NCBI GenBank assembly: GCA_039619475.1
Contig: CM077115.1
Coordinates: forward strand, 176,770,060 to 176,834,059
Direction of reading: 5' to 3'
Source: Icerya purchasi
Lineage: Eukaryota; Arthropoda; Insecta; Hemiptera; Monophlebidae
DNA: 64,000 nucleotides
Below, in pieces: positions 12,356-24,640 of the stretch. Below the pieces are notes generated by a model. The model did not search any database. It was not told the DNA's origin and saw nothing but the letters and a program-made list of their open reading frames with translations. Positions within the stretch are counted from its first letter, which is position 1, and the number at the start of each line of letters is the position of its first letter. The position numbers were made by a program, and so were the translations under genes.

Positions 12356-12990
12356 GGTATATATATATATATATATATAAGTCAACAACTTATTGACTTT
12401 TTTGCTAATTCTATTAACACTTTTGCTCTGACCATACCAAATCCCGGAGATTTTTTATTGTTTAGTAGTTTTATATATTCTTTCATCTGCGTGGGGGAGA
12501 AACATTTTCATTTTAGTACCTTTTTGTCTACTTTGGAGATCAGTTAATCGTTATATTATTCGCTTTGTAAAAATATTGATCAAGTACTTAGCAAAAGCAT
12601 TCGCAATCTATTTTCCACTTTTGGCCCGTTGGCCGTTTTCTTGTTTTAACGGTTGCATAAATCTGGTTGGTCTATTTATGTTCTTCGCTGCCTTCCACAC
12701 AAACTGCAGCCTGTTTCCTGAGCTACTGATAAATTAGCGAGTTACTTATAAAAAGTTTCGGTCTTTAGTTTATTTAGTGCATTCCTAATTGTTTTTGTTA
12801 AATATTTAACTCTTGTTTGTTCTCAGAAATCCTTCGCCACCGAATTCGTGCTCTTCTTTTCTCTACTACAAGTTTGCGAAAATGTTTTGGGTAGTTGTCT
12901 TTGTAACTGTAACTTTTATCTAGAGTGAAGTTAGAGTCTGCCGTTTGCAGTTGCTCATAATAATGATAAATAAATAAAAAAAAAATCTTA
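10904..12990 (-). pseudogene. Decayed Jockey-like non-LTR retrotransposon (reverse transcriptase)
   Basis: On the minus strand pieces of a Jockey-type ORF2 occur in the right order. Near 12830-12960 is the linker before the reverse transcriptase (DKSYSYKDNYPKHFRKLV); near 12400-12500 MKEYIKLLNNKKSPGFGMVRAKVL; near 11850-11960 the EHQFGFRNAHSTEQ block; near 11700-11800 KIWHEGLLHKIKAAG; at 11680-11560 INAGVPQDSVLVPLLY and the catalytic FADDT; and at 11200-10943 the tail GCAKKANRLTIQRFQNKIFQMIYRMP. Frameshifts, stops and a 250-bp (TA)n expansion at 12122-12380 break it. Established: FADDT corresponds to the YADD active site of LINE reverse transcriptases. It is an old, inactive copy. Confidence 0.8.
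12122..12380. repeat. (TA)n microsatellite with periodic GG interruptions
   Basis: About 255 bases of TA repeat with regularly spaced TATGGTATAT interruptions and some TTTATA variants. It lies inside the decayed Jockey-like reverse transcriptase: the minus-strand reading frame resumes on each side. The regular interruptions indicate that a larger unit (about 50-60 bp) was itself duplicated. Confidence 0.9.
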
Positions 12991-15840
12991 AACTCGATCA
13001 GCTATAATTATAATTATCTATTTTTCGCAATAAATCAGTAGACTAAATCATTTCATTTGCTTTCGAAAATACGATGAAGATTGATTTTTTACACTGTGTT
13101 GAATTTAAACTTCAGGAAACCTGTGAACCGGCTTCCAGCAGGAATGACTAAAATAAACGTTGCATTTGCACCCTGGATATATATTTATATTTTTCTTTGC
13201 TATGAGATTTTCCGCATTGTACATAACAACTTCGCCCTAAAATTTCTTATTTGCTGTTAATAGAGAACAGGGAACACATTCATAACAACCTGTCCAAAAG
13301 TTATTCGCCTAATTCGCATTCTAATCTGCTTTTTCGGTTCTGCTACTACGACTTTTCACATATTTGCTGGTCTATTATCTACTCCATTTACCGCCTTTAC
13401 TTTGATCGTAGTCTGCTTTTTATTTTTCCTTTCAATTAAACTTTTTCACAATTTTATTCTCTTCTCTCGACTGGGTCAGGTTTGATCGGTGGTAAGAATT
13501 TCAATTTTTATTTTTGACTTTTAAGCTTTGATTTCCCTACTCCTTGTATTTTCCACTTCAATCATTCACATTTCTACCTTCATCAGTAATATATCTTCCC
13601 TCATCCGCTTAATTGCCGTATTGGAATATATATATATATATTTTTTTTTTTTTTCTTTTTGGCTACTACATGTTTGAATAAAGTCTTCCTTTGGAAATTT
13701 TCAAAAAAAAAAAAAAAACGGAAAACAATAATGCAAAGGCGGAGATAAATATTAAAAACTGGTATTGTTTTTCCAGAACGTACACCTTTAATTTTTAAAA
13801 TATAAAGATATTTCGCTCTGAAATCCTTATGAAAAAGAAATATGGAAAAAGTACAATAGCATGGAACAAGGCTTAAAGCTTTTACTTCAAAATGACTCAA
13901 ACTTTTTATAAGTAACTTCGAAAGCTAAATGTCAAAGCAGACAAGAATATGTAATTAGAGTGTGTGTATGTGCGGCGAAGCAGATTTTAGAAAAAGCTGG
14001 TATTGTATAGAAGGTAAATTAATTAATTTCAGTCAGTCCACGTCTTAAATTCCATATAAGGCGGCAGAAGCATCGGCTTATCCTGGAGAAACTTGCGACG
14101 AAATCTCGATAGGAGAACTGAATTTAATTTAAAAATCTACAACGGCGAAAAAATTATCAAACGCTTTGTTCGAAGCAGTGGAATTAGCTACAAATTTCAG
14201 CACAATGTCGCGTTAAACTTTGTCACGCACGTTTCCCACGTAATCTATAGTCCGTGATCTGGTTTACAGTGAAGTTCCTTAAACTGCAAATACTTTTTTG
14301 ATAGAGGCAAAAGTAGACAGATGTATATTCGAATTTTTCGTGAAAAAAACAAATATAAAAAGTTCCCTCGTTTGTAATCAGAGGTATAACGCGATGTCTT
14401 AAGTCCGCGCGGGGGGGGGGGGGGGGCAAAAAAGAAGTATGTATATTTTTTCATTACTATGTTTTAGAGTAATGGTTACGTCAAAAAAAAAAAAATAATA
14501 ATTTTTGTCATACTTATTGAATGTGTGTAAAATGCGAACGATAGTATTATTAATAATTATCAAAAATAAATATTAATAACGATGTATATATGTGTATATT
14601 TTTTACTTTTGCTAAATTACATTTCTGCACAATTCTCGTGTACATGGAATTACATTAAGCCAAGCCCGCCGTTAGGCTTAGTCCTGGCACATAGTACTCC
14701 ATTTCTTTACAAGAATTTTTATGTGTTCAACTGAAACTGAATAATTTCTTTGGATAATTTAGCCTATTGAATTTAAGTTTAACCGTTATATTTAAGTTGT
14801 TGTCTAATAATTAACAAAATATATTCGTAATAATGCCTCCTTCGCGCACTTACATTTGCTATATATATTTATGTACATATATGCGTTTAATTAATAGTTA
14901 TTATTTTATTCTAGATATTATAATTTCGTATTTTTAATGATGATCGAGCAACATTTTAAAACTGTTTGATTATATCTTGATTATAAAGGCCTAGTTTTGT
15001 TAAAAAATTTAATATTTATAAGCAGAATTTATATAGTGTATAATGAGTTATTTCTCACATGTGTAATTTTCACCTAAACCGAATCTTAGTAAGTGTACTT
15101 TAATTTTACCGTAGCCGATTAATAGTTGGACTTTGTAAAAATCCGCTATTATTTTTCTTTTTCGCTTTTTATTTATGAAAGAAATTGAATCATACGTATG
15201 CCTCGAGTTTATCATTTTCTTTGTTTCATTTGATTTAAGCGGAGATGAGGAAACCGTCAGATTCTGTAACTCTTCTTTTAAGTAGGGAAGCTAGCATTTT
15301 TTTTTCATTGAACGTGATTTCCCTATAGGTAATATGGGGAGAGAACACCGTTTGGTGCCATTAAAATACTGAAATAGTTTTATTGGCACGGGGCAAGCAT
15401 TTAACAGAAACTTATGTTTGAAAAAATTTAACGTTGATTAAATAATAATGAACTATGACTGGCGATCGTGCTACGAGAAAGTAATAAATAATTATTCTAT
15501 ATAGAGATGTGTAGTTCGCGAACGAACTATTAAAATGAACGATTCTTTTGAAGGAACTATAAGAACCAGTTCCCGACAACGGAACTAAACTTGTTTAACT
15601 TCCACACCGAACTATTTGGTGTAGGAACGGTTACACGGCATATGCAGTAGAATCAGATAATTTCCTATATGCAGTATTACAAATTTATTTAGTTAAACCA
15701 GTCAATTAAGAAACTTTAATCGTAACGATTTGTACACGGAGGACACAGTAGTGTTTCGAAAGGCAATTGCATGCAAATATGTATTTTTAATCTGATTCAT
15801 TGATGAATTCGAAGAAATATTTGCAGGAGCTCTGAGACAA
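12991..15840. other. AT-rich sequence without a recognisable gene
   Basis: No supportable gene. It contains a run of 16 G at 14411-14426, a (TA)n/poly(T) block near 13625-13655, and at 15505-15620 a cluster of GTTC/GAAC inverted motifs (TTCGCGAACGAAC at 15512) of the kind seen at hAT transposon ends, without a transposase. Confidence 0.4.
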
Positions 15841-15859
15841 AGTATACATATACATATAC

Positions 15860-15879
<20 letters not shown>

Positions 15880-15893
<14 letters not shown>

Positions 15894-16135
15894 CGGCCAT
15901 TTTGGCCTTGGGATGGGGCAATCCGCTTCACCCCCAGGTCTAGTTCTTCTATAATTCTTATAGAAGAGTAAACTTTTTCATTAACTACGCCGTTCGACAG
16001 AAAAAAATATTCCAGTTCCAATTTTCACCATCAGGGGATGTAGGAGCGCTAATATCGCATTAAAACCATGTTATATGTTTTCGTGACAGGACACTTTCCC
16101 TGATGACCCTTGGCGTAAAAATGCCATAGCTATTA

Positions 16136-16170
<35 letters not shown>
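15880..16170. repeat. Interspersed repeat bounded by (TA)n, copy 2
   Basis: Starts after a TATACA/(TA)n run with the palindrome CGGCCATTTTGGCC at 15893, contains GGGGCAATCCGCTTCACCCC, and ends with GGCGTAAAAATGCCATAGCT and a second (TA)n tract at 16138-16166. It is related to 7485-7770. Both boundaries are microsatellites in both copies, so the TA tracts may be part of the element or generated by it. Confidence 0.6.
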
Positions 16171-16425
16171 TAAAAGTAAAGTAAGTCCCATACCCTTGAT
16201 AAGGTATCATGGATTGTGAAGTTAAGCTTTCCATAATGGTACTAAGCCCAACGGCACTAATGAGAGTAGGGGGGCCAGTTCCTTTCTACTTGGGATCCGC
16301 CTTTACTTTCCCAGATTTCTCTGGCATAACCAATTCAATTTCAAATTGGATATATACCTGAGAGCGATTCGGATCTGGAACGAGGCAAGTCTCGAACCCG
16401 GGTCCTCTGGTTTAGTAGCATATAT
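16171..16425. repeat. Possible tRNA-like repeat fragment
   Basis: Higher GC than its surroundings. On the minus strand the end at 16380-16410 reads CCCGGGTTCGAGACTTGCC, which resembles a pol III B box (GGTTCGANNCC) with one departure. No A box was found at a proper distance. The rest (AAGTCCCATACCCTTGATAA onward) looks like a repeat but has no second copy in the window. I treat it as an uncertain SINE-like fragment. Confidence 0.3.
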
Positions 16426-19400
16426 ATGTTATTGTAAAAGTTACGGATGCATGTTTTCCTTTTACAGCAAATACTCGTACTTTGAACAGATATTAATATT
16501 TCAGGAAACTATACATATATCGCGTTCAGTAATCTTGACAAAATCCTTCGCTGCGTCACATATTGCGCTTTTGTATAAAAATTGATTTTCTACATAATAA
16601 ATATACGCTATTTAAATAAAAGAAAAACAAGCACTTTAAAACTTATTCCACCGCGATTTGTCGCAGCAGAGAGACTCGTGAAATTAATAGCGCTCACTTT
16701 AATTATGAACTATAATGTCGTTATTATCATTCCAACGTAGCGTTTCTAAAGTATTGCTAAACTATTACTTCTAGTAATAATTAAGGATCACGCTGTGTTC
16801 TCGTAATAGGTTTTGAACTGCGATTAATATAAATTACTGATAAATTATTTTTAAAGCTAGTTTGATCGATTAAATTATCGCAGTTAAAGTTCGAAATAGA
16901 TTGAAAAGAGTTATAATTAAGTTAATTCGTATTTTTCCGGTAAACTTTTTTTTTCTTTCTTCCAGAAGTTACAGAGATTAATTTACTAGAAACTTTTGGA
17001 GATTTGTGAAACGTAAGGAAGGTAAAATTATCTTCATGAATAGGTAAAATATTGAGCTAGAGAAGCTGAAGAATGAGCAAATAGGGTCTACATAATAGAA
17101 CGGTAAAAAATAATATGAGCTACAAATAATAATCTTGGCAGAGGTCAGTTCTAGACGAAATGTGGCCGTTAGTGAACCGATTGTGACCGGTGCGTGCGCG
17201 AAACAGTACAAAACTATCTGTGTGGAGCAAATTGTAAATTTAGGCAATTTCAAATACCCGCGCAATACCGTGTACTTTAGAGCGAGACGTTGCGTTACAA
17301 GAGCGGTGTTAAGAAAGACAGTCCTTTTTCCGCCAAAGAAGATAATAAAAATGAACTGGGTCCGAGCTGTTGGTGGAAAGCTGGAACGTTGAATGGAGAA
17401 TAGTACGGTTTTCGCTTTACTAGAAGAATTTATACTAGTATGCGGTAAATCCGTCATGACATCAGTTTTATAACTACAAATAGGTGTATGTAAAATTTTA
17501 AGGTGACATGGTATTCAGCCCTCTTAGAGGAACAGTTGAATAATCGGTTTAAAAAACCCTAAATAACCTCGTCTCTTCCCTTAATCTTCCTCGGGAAAGT
17601 TGAAGTTCCTAAAATATTCTCGACGCTGTTTTTCCTTTTTTTTTTTTTTTTTTTTTACGATAATCTAACACGCAATATTATAGAAGTTACGGCAACTAAT
17701 ATAAAGGCAGTCGCTGAAATAATGGTAGTGCCACTCGTTCGATGTTTCAATGTAACAGTTATATCGTAAATATGAAATTAAAAAAGAAAAGAAAAAAGAA
17801 ACACGCTTATGTACTTATTTCTTTCGTTTGGCATAGGATTAATTATTACTTCGCAAAAATCAAATTCCGCTGAAATTTTAATTTCGAGGTCCAATAGAAC
17901 ATATTTAAATTGATTGTTAGCGTTCTTGTGGAATAATAGATTCGATATCGACTTAATTTGTAATATACGTTAAACATATTTTAAGAAATTAAGCACTAGT
18001 TCGCAGTTACACTTTGTAATTTTTCTGTAATCTTTCGTCTTTAAAATTATCGCAACAGATGCCAATTTTTTTAACCTAGAATATCGACATAAAAATCACC
18101 GTAGGAAAGAGAAGAAAAAGTGTTAACATTAAATGAATCATTGTTGCAATATACTTACTCGGCATGAAGGTAACTGTGTGAATCATTGTTGGGAGAAATA
18201 ATTAATGAAAACCCATCGGGGGGGGGGATTTGAATTTGTCGTTGGCAAAATTTTACGCATATATATATATTTATATATATAGGTACACGTATTTTTGCCT
18301 TCGGCGGTATCAAGGAAATAATACAAACGATAAAATAGTCACAGTATGGAAAAGGGAAAAGTTAAGGACCAACTTTTGAAAGAAGAATTTTGAAGAAAAC
18401 TAGGAAACTATATCATTTCTTTGCACGTTTAACACGTTTCCTGAAATTCATTGTTTGCCTTTTATTCGTTTGGCGAAAGTTTTCCTTTGTCCCCAACGTG
18501 TATAATAGTTATGCATACGATGGTGTAGTTCGCTGAAACTAATTAAGTATCTTTTTATTAGGAAAATTAATCGTTCTAGCAGTTTACACTCGCTAACTAA
18601 TTTTGGCTAGTTTCGCGGCCGAATTTTTATGAGATCAGCGCCATTATTAAATGAATTATTCTAGAAATTATTCTAGAATGGAGGAGTTTAACGAATTCAA
18701 GTACCGGTGTTATAATTAACAGTACTGCAACAATTTACCTAAAAGACCTGTTTTATAACATTTTAGTTAGTAATTTATTTATGTATTTTTTTATTGCTAC
18801 AACTTTAAAAAAAAATACGACTTTTACAAATTACTTATTCGCGTGCAATTGACGAGGGAAGCATTAAGACGAACGTATAAAAAAATTTAATTTCAGTTTA
18901 TTACGGGATTAATAATAATCACGAGCGGGTTCTCTGTCGCGCAAAAACGCCCGGATGAAATAAATTAACGGCTTTGTGCTCTTGTGTCTTATAATATATA
19001 CTAACAAGGATGCATCACGACGTTAGATTACGAAACTTAGCAGATCGACAGAAATGATGTAAAATAATAGAATGCACCTTTTTTACGGTTTAACTGAGAA
19101 ATTCAAATGTTTACAATCGGTACATTATAACATGGCTGTTATGAATAGCCGTTTCGATAAAAATATGGAAAAAAATAATTTACTAACACAGCGGAGGATT
19201 TGTGAACCTAGTTAAAACAATGCTTTGCGGTAATTACGGTCATTTTTGCCACTACACCGCACGAAACACAACTGAAATATTTGTATTTTTATAACCTATA
19301 AATGTAATAAATAACGCATTTAAATTTTTATTAAATTTAAAATTTATTTTTTTTTTTTTTAACACATTAGCTTATTGTTTTTTAGTAATTTTTTGTATTT

Positions 19401-21186
19401 AATAAACTTCATTTTAGACTAATACCAGTTTTATACCATTTGCGTAAGCATAATCTGGAAATTTTTGTCTATTTTTGTCTAAACATAATAAGGTGGTCCG
19501 GCTTGTAAAAAATTAAATTTCTCGATTAAATCCAATACTAGAAGGTGCATTGTAATATTTTACGTCATTCGTATACCGATGGTCTTCTGTCGATCAGCGA
19601 AAGTTTCAACGAAATCAGTGGACCCATAGACGTCTCCTTGTAAAACACGTACATTATTAATATTCGTTGTAATCTAGCTCGCTTATTTCAATTTCGAATT
19701 CTTCCTCAACGGTTCGGTTGAAGCAAGAATAGATTTCTTCTTTCTCTGTTCTTGCAAAAACGTTATCCTCATCCAGATCGAATGCAACACATTTACTAAT
19801 TATCATCTGATTGCTATTAAGTTGTGCAGCTATATATAATTGTGATTTTTATCAGTTTAAAAAATAAAATTCGATGATTCGCTAATGAAAGAGAATTAAG
19901 CGAATGTGACCGAAAAATCAGAAAGGAAAACCGGGAAACAAAGCGCTAGAGAATTCTCGGTATATATGTATTTCGCAGTATATTAATTTTGCCGACAATT
20001 CGACGAAGAGAATTATTACACATGAAAAAAGTATGAACTAGGAAATTTCAAACGTTCGAAAGTTAATATTTTTTATTTGAACTTATTGATCGTTATCGTC
20101 TCGCCTGCAGTTTTGCTAAATATTGGTGCAGTAACAATGGATGGGCCATTTATGTAGCTACACTTTCGTCCGGTTAAAAAGAATTTTTATGACATCAAGT
20201 ATTAGAAACTTGCAGCGATGATCGCTGTGCATTTTAAATACTTTTCGGAAAACTCTGTTAAAATCGATTATTTATGATAATTTTCGTAATTTTAAACATT
20301 GCTTAAGAATTATGTTCGAAATAGGCTTATCTGACGTTGAAAAATTATGCGTGGATCGATAGAAATATCGCGCGATTTCGAGTTTTAAGCGGATGCTGGA
20401 AGCTTGTCAGTATTTTTTGCACGTCTTTCGCAAGGCATCATACAACGCCATTTTCGGAATTTTGAAAATTGCTGTCGTACGAGAAAAACGAATGAAATAT
20501 ACTATTTTGTTTTGAATAAAATATACGATTTCTGAGAAAAACGAGTTATACGTGTATTTTCCTGGGAAAAAGAACAAAATAAATTCATTCGTTAGAAAAA
20601 GGTTAACTCTATATAAATGGTACTTTTTTGTTTCCTTTGTAGAATTAATATTTACTTTATACAAGTTTCACAGACTTAATTTTAATACATTGCCTCCGTT
20701 ACTGAGAAAATTCGGATGTTTCGATGCAATCATCGAAACACTTCAAAATTTGGAACTACACGAAAACTAAATAAAAATATTCAATCTTAGGTAAAAAAAA
20801 TTGAACGATCATCTATCATCATCTCGAATCCAGAATTCGTACGTATAAAATCTTGCTTCCAGTGAGCGTAATTTATCTTTGCGAGAAGAATTATTTTTCA
20901 ATTTGTAGAATAAAGTCACTCGCGTTTAGTTTCTTCCGTCGTTTGTTCGCTGTTTCGGTTAAATATCACATTCATCTGGTTACTCCAATTACGCAGTATT
21001 TACGTTTCGTAATTAAACTTAAAATCGTTGAATTTGTTTACATTGCAATACAAAATTAGTTCTGTATTCGTTTCCGGCGATTATTATCGAAGCTCCGAAT
21101 AGTACGAACGGTATACTGTGTATACTTGTATTGAAACTGCATTATGAAATGTGCGACTCACATTCGACTATATAGGCGGAGTGTAT
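16426..21186. other. AT-rich sequence without a recognisable gene
   Basis: Nearly 4.8 kb in which I see no protein motif, RNA gene or duplicated block. Short frames at 16978-17457 and 20407-20770 have no recognisable features. A run of 10 G is at 18218-18227 and (TA)n tracts are near 18262 and 19965. It could be an intron or intergenic host sequence. Confidence 0.4.
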
Positions 21187-21846
21187 TTTAGTGAATGCTC
21201 TCTTCGGGCGTGAATCTTTCGGACGTAGATTCTTTCGGGAGTGGATCGTTCGGCCGGTAGCGAACCGGAGTTTTTACTCTTAATTTGTAATATCGTATAT
21301 ATTGCTCGCCCAGCATTAACATAAATGTGTTTATTTATGTATTTAAAAATTTTTGTGCCTTTATTTGCCTTTTTCAATATTTTTTTGAAACCTGGGTAGC
21401 TTCGTCAAGGAATTAAATACATAATTAAAATTATAGTTAACAGAAGAAACTTCAATAAATGTATCCCCAAATAAACTTGCTAGAGATACAAATGAAAAAG
21501 AAAGATAATATAACGAATATGTATTAAAAGCAAATTCAATCTAGTTTCGTTAGATTTTAAATGACGTAGAATTGATGGTTTTTAATTATTTAAATATGGT
21601 TGACTATAGATAAAAAAAAAAAAAAAAGAAATGAAAAGAATCGATATTGCATTTGACCAATTGTTATTAATATTAATCATCTTCATCCGTTTAGTATTAC
21701 TAATGCTAACGGAACTCACAAATTTACGCTGCAAAAGTCTGTTTGTTTGTATTTCACACTAAAGTCGTTATTTCCAAAAAATAAAAAATATTTAAAATAA
21801 AATGAATAACCCAATAAAATTATTTAAAATATGTGTTTTGTGATTA

Positions 21847-21897
<51 letters not shown>

Positions 21898-22270
21898 CAT
21901 GCTATACACGTGGAAAAACTAAATCGTTAACGAAGAGCGGTATTTTTTGTGTGGAATTTATGATAGCAGGGAATGGGTAGTGTAGAAATAAATTTGGTAA
22001 CTCGTGTTTCTCTCTAACACAAATAATAACGTTTAACGGATGATACCTGAAAATCACCGCAGGTAGCCTGTAAAAAGGTCCGAGTAAAAACCTTCATGTT
22101 CGCTACCGCCCGAACGATGATCCACGTCTGGAAGAATCAACGCCCGAAAGAATCTGCGCCGAAAGAATCTACGCCGAAAGAATCTACGCCGAAAGAATTT
22201 ACGTCGAAAGAATCTAGCCGAAAGAATCTAAGCTGAAAGATTCACGCCCGAAAATGGCGCTCGAAAGAGC
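21187..22270. mobile_element. Foldback-like inverted-repeat element with internal minisatellite
   Basis: The left end (21187-21290) read in reverse matches the right end (22090-22260): both contain TTCGCTACCGNCCGAACGAT, then GAAAGAATCNACGNCCGAAAGA and finally GATTCACGCCCGAA. The right arm is expanded by about eight units of a ~15-bp motif, CGCCGAAAGAATCTA, at 22135-22245. The middle has no coding frame and carries a (TA)n tract at 21845-21897. Established: inverted arms built of short tandem repeats are typical of Foldback-type and some MITE elements. Family and target duplication are not determined. Confidence 0.55.
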
Positions 22271-22329
22271 TGCCTCCACATTTTATATACATCTCAGTTT
22301 TTTCGCTTCATATTTACATTCTTAACGTT

Positions 22330-22885
22330 GCTCAACTCATTTTAAGTTTTTCTTCTATTTTCTTTGTAGATGGATATTCTCTTACATTCGACCTCTAACT
22401 ATATTTCAATAGCTAATGACGAACTTAATGTTTCCCTCAGCAGATTAGACCTTACGTTTATCTTCTAATTTCTCACTCCAGGTCTTATATAATCTTCACT
22501 TTACACGTCCATATTAATAAATATATCTTTAAACAATTTTCCTGTTTCACTGATCTCGTCTTTTCAATACCTTGGCGTTCTTTTAAATAATCGTCTTTTC
22601 TTTCACGATAATATGAACGGTCTTTACTCTTCTACCTTTAAACAATTAAACCTCCTCATTCCTCTCTTTTTCGTTTTCCTCTTACTTCCTCTCCACTTTA
22701 TCCTCTCAACGCAGGTGATTACAGTTCGACTTGCAACACTAACCGTATTATTTTCGAATGCTGTTTCCGGCGACAGCTCTTAAGCCTTTCTCTTCCTACC
22801 CCCTATAATGTTTCCTTCATTTATTCATTCTTTGTATCTCCTATTTCCTTCCTTTCCTTAATTTGTAATCGTATTAAAATCTAGT
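22330..22885 (+). pseudogene. Non-LTR retrotransposon fragment (RT thumb plus RNase H tail), copy F
   Basis: Plus strand. Near 22563-22650 one frame reads FQYLGVLLNNRLFFHDNMNG, the YLG region after the reverse transcriptase palm. From about 22705 a frame reads STCNTNRIIFEC and ends LSLPTPYNVSFIYSF...NRIKI before a stop at about 22882, the exact C-terminal pattern of the RNase H family here. Everything between (the rest of RNase H) is deleted. No poly(A) tail is seen at the end. Confidence 0.6.
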
Positions 22886-23221
22886 TTCTTTCCCTACTGA
22901 TGATTTCCGGAACTGTGGCGCTGTGTCAGTGCCGTCCACAAGCGATCCAAAAATAAAAACAAACAAAAAAAAACCTTCAATAAATAGTGTGCAAGAGAAA
23001 AAGTTTTACGCATTACACAAGACTCTTTGGAATTATCTAACTCTGTAATTGTAATTAACAGGAAAAAGACACGTCGCCGGCAGCCGAATGAAAGCAGGTA
23101 CATTTTTTTCCAATGCTAAAATCCGAAAGTTTATTTCTCTGACTCAGTTTGATTGCCAGTCGGGCTTCTTTCCAAAGTGCTTGAACTATGTAAAAACTTG
23201 TTGATTGCGTAAAAAATGATT
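22886..23221. other. Unassigned spacer
   Basis: Between two LINE fragments of opposite orientation; no gene or repeat seen. Confidence 0.4.
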
Positions 23222-24640
23222 AACTTTTTTTTTTTTTCTTTGGGCGCGTCAACACAGGACATTTACCCAACACAAAGGACCAACAAATAATGAAACGTAG
23301 AGATTTGAAAATTATATCAGGAAGCGATTAGAAACAGAAGAAATGAAGGTAGCCAATACAGGAACAACAGAAGGAGAAGGAAGAAATGTAGTGGGGGCAC
23401 AGTAAGGGGTCGGGAGACCACGGTCAAGCAAATTGAAATAAAGGACTGCGCGTTCTGAGGAGATAGAAGAGCATTCGAATAGAAGGTGATTTACATCACA
23501 GGTCAAATTTAAGATAGGAGGATGAAACAAGGGAGATTGAACAATATTAAATCGAAAGAGGGAGGCAGAAAGCAGACTGTGATTAAAGCGGAGGCGAATT
23601 ATGGAAGAAATGACAGAACGGCTGATGCAGGGAAAATTATTAAACCAGGAAGAAGTAGGTGGAGAGAGTTGTATAGCAAGGTAAAAGAAGTTAGGATTGG
23701 AGAAAAGAAACGGATAAAGATCAGTCCAAAAGTCATGGTGGAAACGATAAGAGAGAGGACAGAGACATTGGGAGGAGAATCTGTCTATGAAACGGCTATT
23801 TACTGTAGCTAGACATGCCAAAGAATCGGAAAAATCGTTAGTTGCTGCAGTGGCCCGGAACCCAGAGCAGGTCAATTAGGATAGAACCGGATGTTAATAA
23901 ATTATAAATTAAGGAACGAATATAAATAATAATAGGATCTGACGATGGTTTAGGGAAGGGAGATGAGATGGCTAGTAAAACGCTTTTCGAATTATAGCAT
24001 ATGACGAATTTTGATAAATTGGATGTTGAGGATATAAAAAGGATAGAATGTAAAATAGCCATGGATTCGGCTAAAAAGATAGAAGAAAAGGAAGGAAGTT
24101 GAAAAGACTCAGAATAGTTGATATCAGGAAGAGTAAAAGCAGCTCCGACACCTGAAGCAGATTTTGAGCCATCCGTAAAAACCATGCTGTGAGCTGGAAA
24201 ACGTGAGTGTAGAGTTTGGTTAAATACGTTATGTATTACAGGAAACGGAAGAGATTTAATGTTAGAGGGAAGATAAAATAGCTTGGGAGAAAACGACAGT
24301 TCTAAGAAGTTGTAAGTGAAGTACGGGGATTCGTTACAGAAGAGGATAAAGTGAGAAAATAGAACAAGTCGGAAAGATAAGTGTGAAAGAACTGGAATTT
24401 TTCTAGAAGAGAAACGGCAATTTTCCAGAATATATTCGAGCGAGGAATATGAAGACGTTTAATCATAAATCTTTCACCGAGATAAAGTCTTCGAAGAAAT
24501 AAAGGAAGGAAGCCAGTTTCTGCCAAGAGATCATGCGTTGGAGAAGAATTCATAGCACCAATACAGACAAGAGTTTTGGATACAATCAAGTTTGGTAAGG
24601 AGGGATTTGGGAGTACTGGCATCAGTGCGAGAGATTAAGT
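23222..24640 (-). pseudogene. Non-LTR retrotransposon 3' half with RNase H, copy G (longest copy)
   Basis: Minus-strand copy, the longest of the family in the window. The 3' tail is at 23240-23280 (GGGCGCGTCAACACAGGAC on the plus strand) beside poly(T) 23226-23239. Reading upstream, a frame at 23875-23312 carries SDSLACLATVNSR and the tail CDVNHLLFECSSISSERA; a frame at 24185-23838 carries VFTDGSKSASGVGAAF, FLAESMAIL and LLWVPGHC; and 24310-24190 encodes the linker SFSPKLFYLPSNIKSLP. The part at 24622-24302 encodes the reverse transcriptase tail (TPKSLLTKLDCIQNSCL in one frame). A frameshift separates WVPGHC from the SDSLA motif, so RNase H is broken. Confidence 0.8.

Noticed and set aside
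15505..15620. hAT transposon
   Set aside because: Only GTTC/GAAC-rich inverted motifs are visible; no second end, target duplication or transposase.
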